DNA from: Bolinopsis microptera
Taxonomy: Eukaryota > Ctenophora > Tentaculata > Lobata > Bolinopsidae
DNA length: 64,000 nt
Assembly (NCBI RefSeq): GCF_026151205.1
Contig: NC_087074.1
Coordinates: 4,462,001-4,526,000 of the forward strand
Direction of reading: 5' to 3'
The notes under the pieces were generated by a model that was not told the origin of the DNA, did no database searches, and saw only the letters and a program-made list of their open reading frames with translations. Shown piece after piece: positions 25,067-35,438 of the stretch; position 1 is the stretch's first letter, and every line of letters begins with the position of its first letter. A program made the position numbers and the translations under genes.

Positions 25067-25137
25067 GTGCTGTAGGCTGACTTTGTCATCTATTTTTGAT
25101 AGGTATCTCATGGTTTTTGAGTGGGGGCATAAGACTT
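25067..25137 (-). mobile_element. LINE A, 5'-most piece, with poly-A-like boundary
   Basis: The minus strand encodes VLCPHSKTMRYLSKIDDKVS and runs into the piece at 19948 across hAT2. Just upstream on the minus strand lies ATAAAAAAAAAAA (25136-25148), which looks like the poly-A tail of another retro-insertion truncating LINE A. Confidence 0.65.
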
Positions 25138-25805
25138 TTTTTTTTTATTTCAAAATTCAAATAAACTTTACATCAATGTATTACAGTTATATTCTATAAA
25201 AAGACCACAATATCTCCTGTGAAGCAAAAAAATGGAAAAAGAGAGCTAGAAAAATATTCATGATACTCAACACTACCAGACTCAGCTGGAGTGAGAAACA
25301 ATATGTAAAAACATCAAAGTAAAATTTATTTCGGCTGAACCAAAACACGGTGGTAAGACCATAATAACATTGGTGCCGTAAATAACATTGGTGCCGTAAA
25401 ACATTGACAGCCATAAAGCAAGATTGGTTTTTATTAAGGAGTCAAATAGAATATTAAGGGCACGGTGAAAGAAGGCATCCTTAATTATATTGCCTTTGAA
25501 TATCAAATAAACTAAACTATCGAGAAAATGATCAAATATTAAATTAAGATATTTAATGATCAAAAACATTACATCAAATGGTTAAAAACGCCCAAATCGA
25601 TAGGAGAGCTTTTCAGCATTTATTACAATCATGATAGTAATTATAAAAAGTATCTTTTAAGTTTGCTTTGGATATCAATTTTATCAAATTAATAAAGTTT
25701 CTAAGCAATTTCGCCACGGTAGTAAATGAAATAAAATAAACTTGATTGACGATTTCCATGTCAATCCGATCCTTCGCAGCTCAGTGCAGCTTGGCCCAGT
25801 GGTTC
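25138..25805. other. Repeat-rich spacer, no gene
   Basis: AT-rich sequence beginning with the A-run that bounds LINE A. It contains a 15-bp tandem duplication (TAACATTGGTGCCG at about 25366-25396). No coding exon is recognised. Confidence 0.4.
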
Positions 25806-26077
25806 CAGTGGCGTAACAAAGGGCTCCACTGACCTTGCTGTGCGAGGGGCATGAACGACGTTTAAATGTGGGATTATTTTTAAAAAGCGCTCATAACTAA
25901 AATTTTAACTGCGCGTTTTGTCCTAAAAACAAATTTTGCCGGCGCGGCGTATCCAATATCCTCTAAAATTACTTAATTTGTATAATTTTAGGGAGGTACG
26001 CTAAAAGGGCTGGAGGGGCTGGTGCCAACAGAGGCGCTTTTTCGGTGGGGGCGCCAACATGCAACATTACGCCACCC
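25806..26077. mobile_element. hAT MITE with CAGTGGCGTAAC ends, degraded
   Basis: Starts CAGTGGCGTAACAAAGGG and ends GCAACATTACGCCACCC. Internal GGGGCGCCAAC and GGAGG...GGCTGG blocks match the copy at 26963-27251. The flanking octamers AGTGGTTC and AGTAATTT agree at five of eight positions, as expected for an old 8-bp duplication. Confidence 0.65.
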
Positions 26078-26449
26078 AGTAATTTGATTAAAAAAAAAAA
26101 CAATTTAAAATTTTATCCTTTATTTTACAATCATGATATAATAATATTTAAAAGCTTCCGTTTTGAAAGTTCTAATTTTAATATATCCACATTTTTATTT
26201 AAAATTTAATTTTATGTATAAATCAATAACTGGCCGCCAAAGCCGCGCATTCTTGAAAACAAGATTAACTTGTTTATAGTTATACTTGTATCACGTTGTG
26301 ATCCCCACGGTCGTTTCACTTTATATTATAAGGAGTAATAAAATTTCAAGGAATACAATATATATATAATTCAAACAATTGAAACAAATCAAATTGGCGG
26401 GCAAAAGATCCGCTTCATGATATATTTAAAACAATACCAATCATCAGTG

Positions 26450-26735
26450 CTGCTCCTGCTGTTTCTACAAGGACGTGCCTGCACACACGAAGAATAGCTT
26501 TAAAAAGTATGGAATTATCACTATTCATGGAATTATCGTTAAGAACGCACTTATATTAATGCACAGAATGAAATACTTCCCTGAAACAGTGCCAAAATCC
26601 AACTCCAGCCGTGAGACTAGCTCTGACTGGCTTCTTACATACGGTAGTAACACTTTTAGACAATCAGTATTTTTCAAAGGTCCACTGCTTGCCATCACTG
26701 AAACAATTATTTTCAATAAACATTTACAAGTCTAA
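26450..26735 (+). mobile_element. LINE ORF2 remnant
   Basis: The plus strand encodes KNSFKKYGIITIHGIIVKNA, LILMHRMKYFPETVPKS and later FRQSVFFKGPLL. This is a recurring motif set in the C-terminal part of CR1/RTE-like LINE proteins (F-K-x-L-x-I-L-T-x-H-G-x-I-x-K-N). It is too short to be functional. Confidence 0.6.
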
Positions 26736-26962
26736 TGCAAAACGTGTGCTATTGGAACACCATTCAAGAGGCAATAACGAGGAAAGCTAGCAAGCCTTTT
26801 TACTGAATAATATTCCAGGTTTAAGGAAATCTCAACGGCCACAAAATCACACCTCACAACATAACTTAGTAATTAGTATTAGTAAACTATCTAAACAACA
26901 TGAGGCATACCACAAAATAATTAAAAACGAGCCACATTCAACAAACATCTTAGTTACAAAAG

Positions 26963-27251
26963 CAGTGGCGTAACGAAGGGCCCTGCTGACCCCGCTGTGC
27001 AGGGGGGCGCCGTCTTAGGGGGGCGCCAAATCGTCGTTTGAATGTGGGACAATTTCGAAAACTTAACTAAACTACTAGCAAAACTACGCGTTTTGCTCTA
27101 GATACACACTTTTTTAGAGATTTTACCGGCGTATCCTCTAAAATCACCTAATTTGTTCAATTTTAGGGAGGGGCACCAAAAGGGGAGGGGGCGCCAACAG
27201 GGGGGGCGCCTTTTCGGCAGGGGGGCGCCAACAGGCAACGTTACGCCACTG
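26963..27251. mobile_element. hAT MITE, 289 bp
   Basis: The ends are CAGTGGCGTAACGAAGGG and GCAACGTTACGCCACTG. The flanking octamers TACAAAAG (26955-26962) and TACGAAAG (27252-27259) differ at one base. GGGGGGCGCC blocks are repeated inside. It shares termini with hAT2. Confidence 0.85.
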
Positions 27252-28679
27252 TACGAAAGCACTTCAAAACTAATAATTACCGGCCTCTTTTGAAATCAGA
27301 AAATGTTCACTGCCAGACCTGCTACTAGTTTACTGATAATACCCCTGACCATCGCTCAATCAAAGCCTTATCAGTACAACACGCACAATCACATATCATC
27401 AACTTTATCTCAGCACATCATAACAACAGCCACGGGCACGGACTGTCACCGCTCACTTCAGACACACACACCCACACACCCACTTACCACTACACAGTAC
27501 CACACAGAGCTCAGCAATCAATTCTGAACGGGTAGCTGATTTTGATAAAATAACATCGTGATCCTGCGTGATCAATTATTTTAACTAGCAGGAACCCGTC
27601 TAACCCTAAAATGGTGTCAAGACTGAAGGGACTAAAACAATTATTACCTATTTAATTCGCGTTTTTGACACCACTTGGGGTACCAAATTTTGGGCTCTAA
27701 AACTCCTATTTCTTGGCCTATTTTTTATTTTTTCATGCTGATTTGGAGGCCATTAAAGCATTTGACCCAGTCAAAAAAGATTCAGTTGTATATCTTTGAC
27801 TGTTTTTGAAGAAAACCGCGTTAAAGTTGATGCCGTGGTGTCAGTAAAATGGCACAGATAAATATATATATATCGTCTCGCTTTATATATAGTAAGATTG
27901 AAGTTCAACGGCTGCACCCCTGACTTTTTAACTCAATGAAACAATAAGTTTTGAATTAGTGTGAAAATAAAAGAGATATTTTAATTGAAGTTCAACGGCT
28001 GCACCCCTGACTTTTTAACTCAATGAAACAATAAGTTTTGAATTAGTGTGAAAATAAAAGAGATATAATTTATTTTATTATATCATATATAATCTTAATT
28101 AAGTGACAGTAAGTATTATTATTTTAACTACAGATTATATTATTTCAGTTAGTATCGACATGAATGTTACGATTGCAGTTTATTTATATATTATATTGTA
28201 CTCAATAAACCGGTTTCAAAACCCTTAAGGGTGGCCCTTGGGTCTTTAAAACAAAAACAAGCATGTATATCGATTGAAATTATCAAGTAATTTTGCAGTG
28301 AAATTCTTTTGCACTTTAGCGACAGTGAAAAGAAATTATTATAGCGACGAATCTTTATTTATTATTGTGGAACTGCGACTGCTCTTTATTGTTTTAACTG
28401 TTTGTATGTTTTGAGAACCTTGATATTGACTGAGATCTGACCACATAGAATAGTTGATAACAAATGTGTAGTATTTTGTAATCAAGTCCATATGTTGCAG
28501 CCACTATCAGCAATGCAACAGTTTTAGAAGTCTAACGTATCGTATAATTTCAAAGATAGTACTTTAAATGGATTTTACAAATTATGTAAATTATAGTTCG
28601 AGGCCTTAATGTTACATTCATTCCTCACTTTGGTGTTTGATGAATATATTTATTAACTTATTATTTTCCAGGAGGAGAT
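27252..28679. other. Spacer with an 87-bp tandem duplication
   Basis: No gene is recognised up to the first coding exon at 28680. At 27901-28068 an 80-bp block starting AAGTTCAACGGCTGCACCCC is present twice with an 87-bp period and is almost identical. Just before it, TATCGTCTCGCTTTATATAT is the same dispersed phrase as at 3377. Confidence 0.6.
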
Positions 28680-29863
28680 ATGTCTCATAACCATGAGGAA
28701 TGTGCTGATACCCATACTCCCCGCCATTGTGTCGAAACTCGCCCTCCTACAGCTTTTATCATAGAAGAATCCACATCAGGTAACCTGGGGGGGGGGGGGG
28801 TAAAAGTCAGTACCCATACGTTGGCCTTAATAGCTCAGTCACTGAGTGCCCAATTGAAATAATTCTTTTTGGCATGACTTACTACCACCACTGGTTCGAG
28901 GGATTTGTCAAATCGAAAAATATGTGTGTTATTTTTTCAAATGAAGGTTCATTTTCGCATTTATTTGATAGTTTGGATAGTCGGATCGAGTCAAATTTTA
29001 TTGAATGGTGTTTGGCCATTTAAATTACGTTTGTCTTGAAAAAATGAGAGTTCTAGCTTCTCAGATGACCAAGATATGAAGCATAACGAGTTTGTTCACT
29101 ACGTGTGATCAGATGATTGGGTTGAAGCTAGATACGCATTATGGGAATCGTGCAGAGAGCCCAATTACGGTGTCGTAATTGGGTAATCATTGAGTACCCA
29201 ATCAATTTTGCTAACGAGATAAACAAATTGCTTGATAACTTCATCATTTTAATTTCGTTTTCGCACCATCTTTCAGATTATATTTCGGATTAAATGACCT
29301 ATTACAATATGTTAGTACAACGGAGTCTCTAACATGTTCACAAACACGAGTATAAGCAATTCAATGTTGATTGGGTGTGGCCTCCAAAAATCGAATTTTC
29401 AAATTTTTGTGACGGAATCCTCGTACAAGTAGGTACAGTATGTCATCTGCAATTTGCAAAGCAATAACTCTCAAATATAAAACACAGCGGTGGTATAAGA
29501 CCCAACGTATGGGTACTGACTTTTGGCCCCCCCCCTGTATATAATAGATATCTCGTCTTGCTTTATATATTTAGTAACATTCGTAAATGCACCTAGCCTG
29601 TCGACCGTACAAACATAAAACATTTTAATTCTTACAATCCTTTAGTTCAAAAGCGGCGCCGATTGACTTTTCCGTTAAGTGGAATTGGAAAAAACTACGT
29701 ATCTGAGTTGGATGTTGAAGATGCAATTCGTTCCATTAATCCCACTATTAAAATTGGAGTTAAAATCACTAGCTCCATGGTAGTTGAGCAACTTGGTATT
29801 CTCGTCGACATAGACCGAAAAAAGTCCTTAAACAAAAAACTGAATAACTACGTGAGTGATTAA
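28680..29863 (+). CDS. Small two-exon gene, unknown function
   Basis: Exon 1 is 28680-28779, after a good acceptor (TTATTTTCCAG) and before a GTAACC donor. Exon 2 is 29646-29863, after TCCTTTAG. The phases agree and give 105 residues: an N-terminal His/Cys-rich stretch (MSHNHEECADTHTPRHC), a basic patch KRRRR, then FPLSGIGKNYVSELDVEDAI and KITSSMVVEQL. I do not recognise the family. The acceptor before exon 1 implies an upstream non-coding exon. A strong GTGAGT donor inside the last codons means the C terminus may instead splice on to an exon I cannot identify. The C-terminal part shows a loose resemblance to the gene at 32829-33635. A mariner-type MITE fills most of the intron, starting only a few bases from the donor. 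Confidence 0.5.
28783..29537. mobile_element. Mariner-type MITE, copy 1
   Basis: It shares ends and interior with 62385-63150. It contains AAAGTCAGTACCCATACGTT near the left end and its reverse complement near the right, followed by GGCCCCCCCCTG and TA. The left terminus has degenerated into CCTGGGG with a G14 run. It lies entirely within the intron of the small gene at 28680. Confidence 0.75.
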
Positions 29864-31038
29864 GTTATTCTCAGTGAAAGCAGTATTAATGACATTCTCA
29901 CTTTTCAGAACTAAGTGCCTAATATAATTAAGATAGAACATCTAAACAGTTTTATTCCTGTTCCATATGATCGAGGATAGTCAGGGCTACAAAACCTGAC
30001 CAAGTTTAGCTCAATCCAGTACTGCGCGTTCAAGATATGAGGTTAAATATACCAAAAATAGAGGTTTTCTGGTGTGACATCATTGTAAATTATTTGGAGT
30101 ATAACCTCAATATCTCACAAACTATACATTTGTGGTCTTTCTGAGTTACACTATCTGTTTCCTTTGGCAATTTCGGTTCAGAGTCAATTAAGTTTGAAAC
30201 AAAATCTCAGTATATGTGAAAGGACTGAGGATATCAAGTTTGTAAAAGCGCGCGCGCGCGCGCGCGCGCACACACATATAATGACCTCATATCTTCCACA
30301 TTTAACGATTTTTTATAGAAATTCTTTCACCATCCTGTAGCACTCATGTGCTGAGTAGGATAGCATTCAAATCATGTCTTTAAAAGATTTAGATAGATAC
30401 TGAGGGAGAAAATTCATGTTTGTAAAAGCGCGTGCGCGCGCGCGCGCGCGCGCATGGCCCAGACTATATCAATGGACGGCCACGGGAGGATAAAAGTACT
30501 TTCATACACACCAGCATGCTCATTGATGGCTTAAAATGAAGCTAAGACATACTCCTATCAGATCCACCATAAGTTAGATACCATAATAATCATTAAATGT
30601 GTCTAAAATGAGGAAGCTTTGACAAGTGCGAGTGGTTTTGGCAAATTTTGGTATAAAATGGGCCCTGAGATCATATTTTTCTCATTAAAATCACATATAT
30701 CACGAATATTTATGTGTGTTGGGTGTATCCTCATTGGTATCAACCATTTCAATCATCTAGAGCAGCTTTCCTGATTCTTTATCTCATGAAAATGGGCAAA
30801 AAAGCTCATAAATAGTCCAAAATCGGTCATTTTCGCCGCTTTAATAACCTCATTCCTGGCACCCAGAACACTTTGGGTACTCAAAACATGATTTTTCGGA
30901 TACCTCAGACCCCTAACTAGCACATGGAGCCAGAAAGAACAGCATGTAGGGACTTCTAAATTTCCATGGTTGAGAACCCAATGTCACACTATTCGTTCAT
31001 TAATCCTGCTTTCACTGTTCTTCGTTTTCAAGTTAAGC
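29864..31038. other. Spacer with twin alternating CG tracts
   Basis: No coding exon is recognised. Two alternating purine-pyrimidine tracts, 30248-30280 (CG)n(CA)n and 30428-30453 (CG)n, are both preceded by TGTTTGTAAAAGCGCG-like sequence 180 bp apart. Such tracts can form Z-DNA. Confidence 0.6.
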
Positions 31039-31047
31039 CTATTATAT

Positions 31048-32693
31048 TAGGGCCTGTCATGATATCATGGATCGCTTAGGTTCCACCAGGATCTGGTAGT
31101 CCTCATAATTTTGCGGCCTCTATGTATCGTTAACTCGCACAACTCCGTAAGACCCTTGTGAGTTTGGCATGTGAAAATTTGCAGCCTTCCAGACATTGAT
31201 TAGGTTAACGAGGTGTCGTACGTCACCTCAAGATCGGGTGACAGGGGGCTGACCAGGCCAGAACCCAATTGATTGTATTGGGTCTGAGGTCACGTGATTA
31301 TGAGCCTGAGGGCACGTAACTGTGACGTCACCAGAGCTTGTTCTCCATTTCCTGCTAATTGGACCAGGTGAGCTTTCATGCTTGAGAATGTGGGTGTAAG
31401 TACAGCTGTACTGTAGTTTATATCTAATCACTCCCTATTATAGAAACCGTAAATTTATTTTCTGACAGAAGCTAGAAATTTACCAAAATATCGACATTGT
31501 TATAAACTTATTTTGATGACCATTCCTAATAATATATAGCTAAGTTAGATGTCATAAATTCGTTAACTAGCTTGTGAGTATAGAATATAGATAGATTAGG
31601 GAGCGACAGGCTCGTTAGGCAAAACAATAGCGTCTACATTAATAATCTTAAGTATTAAGATCTAAACAGACTCTTCTTCATGATGTTGTTACACGAATTA
31701 TGAATTAGGGATGAACTGGTTCATAGGATTAGGGTAATAAAAATTACTAGTTGGTTTGTGTGTAGATAGTAGCTCTGTGCGGCTTCTAGTGATAATAGAA
31801 AATTATTATAATTATTACGTAAGAATTATTACGTAAGAATTATTACGTAAGAATTATTATAAAAGTTATGTTTATATAGAAACAAGGAGTGTAACTTACA
31901 TATTGAGGCACTTTTCTTGTACCTATCGAGAATGACTCGGACCGAAAATTTTCTAAATCGAAATTATTTTCAAAGTTTTTCTGGAAACTACTTTAGTACT
32001 TTTGTTCATGTTTCATGCTTCCCTGAGCATTATGAGCCAAAAATACTTTTTCGGACCGTACCTACATTCGAAAGGCTGTGGATGTGATAAGTTCAATATA
32101 ATTATAAAGAACGTGATATTTTGCCCTCGGATTTATATATATATATATTAAAGGAAAATGCGCAAATTTGGTCCTCAGAGAACTGGAATAATCGCAATTT
32201 GTCGCGAAGATCTGTTTGTCTATCTCGGCAAACGTCAAAAATCGCGATTTGTCGCAAGGAGTGAGAAAATCGCGATTCTGCACGTGCCGCGATTTCCTTT
32301 TGATCTTGCCACTCCTGTCTCTTGATTGATAGATTGATGATTCATGCTTATAATGATGATCAGGAACACATCTGGTCCAATTAGCGGGAAACGAAGAACA
32401 AGCTCTGGTGACGTAACAGTTACGTGCCCTCAAGGCTCAGGCTCGTAATCACGTGACCTCAGACCCAATCAATTGGGTTCTGGCCTGGTCAGCCCCATGT
32501 CACCCGATCTTGAGGTGACGTACGACACCTCGTTAACCCAATCAATGTCTGGAAGGCTGAAAATTTTCACATGCCAAACTCACAAGGGTCTTACGGAGTT
32601 GTGCGAGATAACGATACATAGAGGCCGCAGAATTATGAGGACTACCAGATCCTGGTGCAATCTAAGCGATCCATGATATCATGACAGGCCCTA
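31048..32693. mobile_element. Long-TIR element, MULE-like (9-bp duplication)
   Basis: The left end TAGGGCCTGTCATGATATCA is repeated inverted at the right end, and the arms continue for about 340 bp (31048-31390 and 32355-32693) with roughly 90 percent identity by eye. Flanking both sides is the perfect 9-mer CTATTATAT (31039-31047 and 32694-32702). Long arms with a 9-bp duplication are typical of Mutator-like elements. The 960-bp interior is AT-rich, with a 14-bp AAGAATTATTACGT tandem at about 31812-31858, and shows no transposase, so this is a non-autonomous copy. Confidence 0.75.
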
Positions 32694-32828
32694 CTATTAT
32701 ATTTTGATGGGAAATCTTTTCTTTGATTGGTGTGGAATTTATTCGTGTCTGATTGTGGTGATGTTTTAATTCATTATTGCAAAAGTTTGTGTAAAAGTGT
32801 GAATGCGACTACTGTCCAAATAAGGGTA

Positions 32829-33635
32829 ATGGCTAAGGTGTGGTTTGTTTTTGCCCGATTAAGAACTGCCAGTTGCATTCTAGGTTCACTGCGTTAACAA
32901 GATTAAAAATATTCAATTTTCAGCTAAGTAAAAGAAAAAGATTGAAGAAACATATTACTGCCAACGAAAATGTTACGGTCTTGACAGAAACAGATGGAGT
33001 GCGAAACATTCAAGTGAGTTCGCTGGATATTGGAAATTGTTGTATCTTTGTATGATATAAATTAATGACTTAGGTTTTGAGAGTTTACTACCACGTCTAA
33101 TATGTTTCAAGATGTTTTAATGGTTTAACATCATCTTATTTTAGAACGTTCAACAGAAAGAAGACGAAAATGAGATGGAACAAAGCTTCAGTACTTCCTC
33201 AATTGAAAATGTTTCGGTAACATGCGCCATAATTGGCCCAACACGAATACCTTGGGACCGGTTGTCTCCTAGCGGGAAAACAAAGCGAAAACAGAAAATC
33301 GGACGTAAAATAGCTGATGCTATAAAGGAGGTAGTTATTGCCATTTTGATTACACAAGCTCATTACTTTGGTACTACATTTTTTACAAAATTAAAATTGA
33401 TTAGTAGGAAAAAGTTTATATTAAATGTTATATAGTCTAAAGTACATTTTAAATAAAATAGAAAATAAAATTTATCCATCTCCAGATTTCTGAGATTTCT
33501 GAGGGGGTGCTGAAAACGGGAGATGTCGTGAAGGAGGTGATAGCACAGTTATTACCTGATTTGGAACTTGTGCCGAAGAAGTCAAGGGATTTGAAACCCG
33601 AAGCTACCCTTGTACACACACAGAATCAGGACTAA
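32829..33635 (+). CDS. Small four-exon gene, unknown function
   Basis: Exons 32829-32837, 32924-33013, 33145-33330 and 33486-33635 all join in phase 0 and give 144 residues: a basic start (MAKLSKRKRLKKH), an acidic Gln/Glu stretch, IPWDRLSPSGKTKRKQKIGR, then a C-terminal helix-rich part with TGDVVKEVIAQLLPDLELVP and KKSRDLKPEA. The nine-base first coding exon is the weakest part; the real start may differ. The C-terminal half loosely matches that of the small gene at 28680 (D-A-I-x-x-I, V-V-x-E/Q, KKS). Basic patches suggest a nuclear protein, which is inference. The stop lies 308 bp before GINS3 on the same strand. Confidence 0.5.
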
Positions 33636-33943
33636 TGAGCCACAGAGATATTCATAATTTGATATATGTCACAACTTTATGGATATATTTAAGGATTTAC
33701 ATTTTACATTAATTGTTATGTTCATTTCATTAAGTTAACAATTTAAACTTTTTTTCGGGTGTACCGAGCTAGCTCGTATTATTGCATTATGTTTGTGACA
33801 TTGACAACTGCAATACACAAGTATTTGTGTATATCTAAAATTGGTGTATAATTTTAACATGATATCTACAATGACTAATGAATGGATTAACTTACTTAAA
33901 TACGTTTTCATAAACTTCAAACATTATAGGTAATAGTTAAAAC

Positions 33944-34919
33944 ATGTCTATCAGCAGCCAAAGTCTTGTCGATGGAGTTGTTCCAGAGGACTATTTTAGT
34001 TTTGAAAGTATACTGGCGGAGCAGCAAACGATTGCATGTGTTTTAAAAAAGTCTATGTTCAGACTGGGTAATTGGTTCAGTGAAATTGAAAATTTTCTAT
34101 TAGAAGTTAAATTCTATCAGATACGTTTTCAGTGTTTTGTATCAATCTTGTTAACGTTCCTTTATTTTACCAAAGCAAGCACACCACAATGATCATTGAT
34201 TTTCTAATATTTGTTTCTTCAGGTTTTTTAGATCCAAGCAATCAGAATGAAAATCTTGTGTCTGGTAGCAAAATGGAGCTCCCTCTGTGGATGGCATCAT
34301 ATCTGGCCAACAAGGAGTTTGTTGCTTGTGAGCTTCCTAAACCTTATCAGGAAACTTCCAGAAACATTCTCCTAGCCGACTCCTCAGTTGTTGATCTTTT
34401 CAAACAGGTTGGATTATAGAGAATTTAGATTCTGTTATGATTCATGTTTTAAATTGAAATTTATAATGTATCACATACAATCCGTTAGGGATTGATTTTT
34501 CTGCTTGACATTGTATTTTAACTTTTTTTAAATACCCACACTGTTTTGTTAAATCGTCGGTTACTTCAGCGGAACTTTATTATCAATATTTATATCTTAA
34601 TGTTCAGGTGATGTATTTCTACGAAACAGGAACTAAACTGATCAAGATTCCACACCCGGAGTGTCCCCACGTGTCCGTCTCTCTTGTCAAAACGTTTGTG
34701 GGAAGATTCAAGAAAATAATGGACAGTTCACAAAACTGCAGAAACCAGGATCTCAGTAACATGTGCCAGAAACTGGACGTGGACGAGAAGAAACTCTTTG
34801 AAATAAACAGACTGAGCGTTGAGCTGTTAGATAAGTGGGAGAGAAGGGAGTCTAATATTATTGTTCCCTCTAATTTGGTGCTGCAGAGCAGGAAACGTAA
34901 ACGTGACCAGGTCTTTTGA
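33944..34919 (+). CDS. GINS3: GINS complex subunit 3 (PSF3)
   Basis: Three exons, 33944-34067, 34223-34407 and 34608-34919, join in phase and give 206 residues (human 216). Recognisable blocks are PEDYFSFESILAEQQTIACV near the N terminus, the SGSKMELPLWMASYLANK block equivalent to human GSKLELPLWLAKGL, CELPKPYQETSRNILLADSS, and the strongly conserved FVGRFKKIMDSSQN. PSF3 is one of four GINS subunits in the CMG (Cdc45-MCM-GINS) helicase, needed to start and elongate DNA replication. All motifs of the helical core are present and no disruption is seen. The C terminus ends in the basic SRKRKRDQVF, as in other animals. Confidence 0.96.
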
Positions 34920-35438
34920 GATTGGAATCTTTGAGTCACTTTATTTGAAATGATGATATACAGGGTGAGTTGAAAATAGTGTGTGGAATGTCCAAATTTT
35001 GAAAGGGGTATTGCTATTAGTTCGTAAACGTTACACATTTCATTGTTGCATCTCATTCGATTCTAACTCATAATTTGGATGATTTTTGGCAGTTTTCAAA
35101 AAATTCGTAAATTCGTCTGGGGTTCTCAAATGTATATTCGTGATTAACTAGTGAATTTGCTTTAATCTTCTGATGGTTCTGTTCTTAAGAATGTATCAAA
35201 TAAAATTCAAGATTTTGGGAATTTTGCCGTCAATTGAATAGTTTAATTGTACTATTGCAAAAGTAAAATATGGTTTCGTATCTATTTTACATTTTCAATT
35301 ATTCCATTAATAGTTAAAATGTAGTAAAATCATATCGTTACTTTGAGTTATGAAAATTTATTTGATTTAGTATAATTTATCAATCATACGTCATATCAAA
35401 AACTAATTTTGTACTTAACATATTATATTCTTTCTAGT
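34920..35438. other. Spacer after GINS3
   Basis: AT-rich, presumably GINS3 3' UTR and the upstream flank or first intron of the next gene. At 34960-35000 a phrase starting ATACAGGGTGAGTTGAAAAT resembles a mariner-type terminus, without a partner. Confidence 0.4.
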
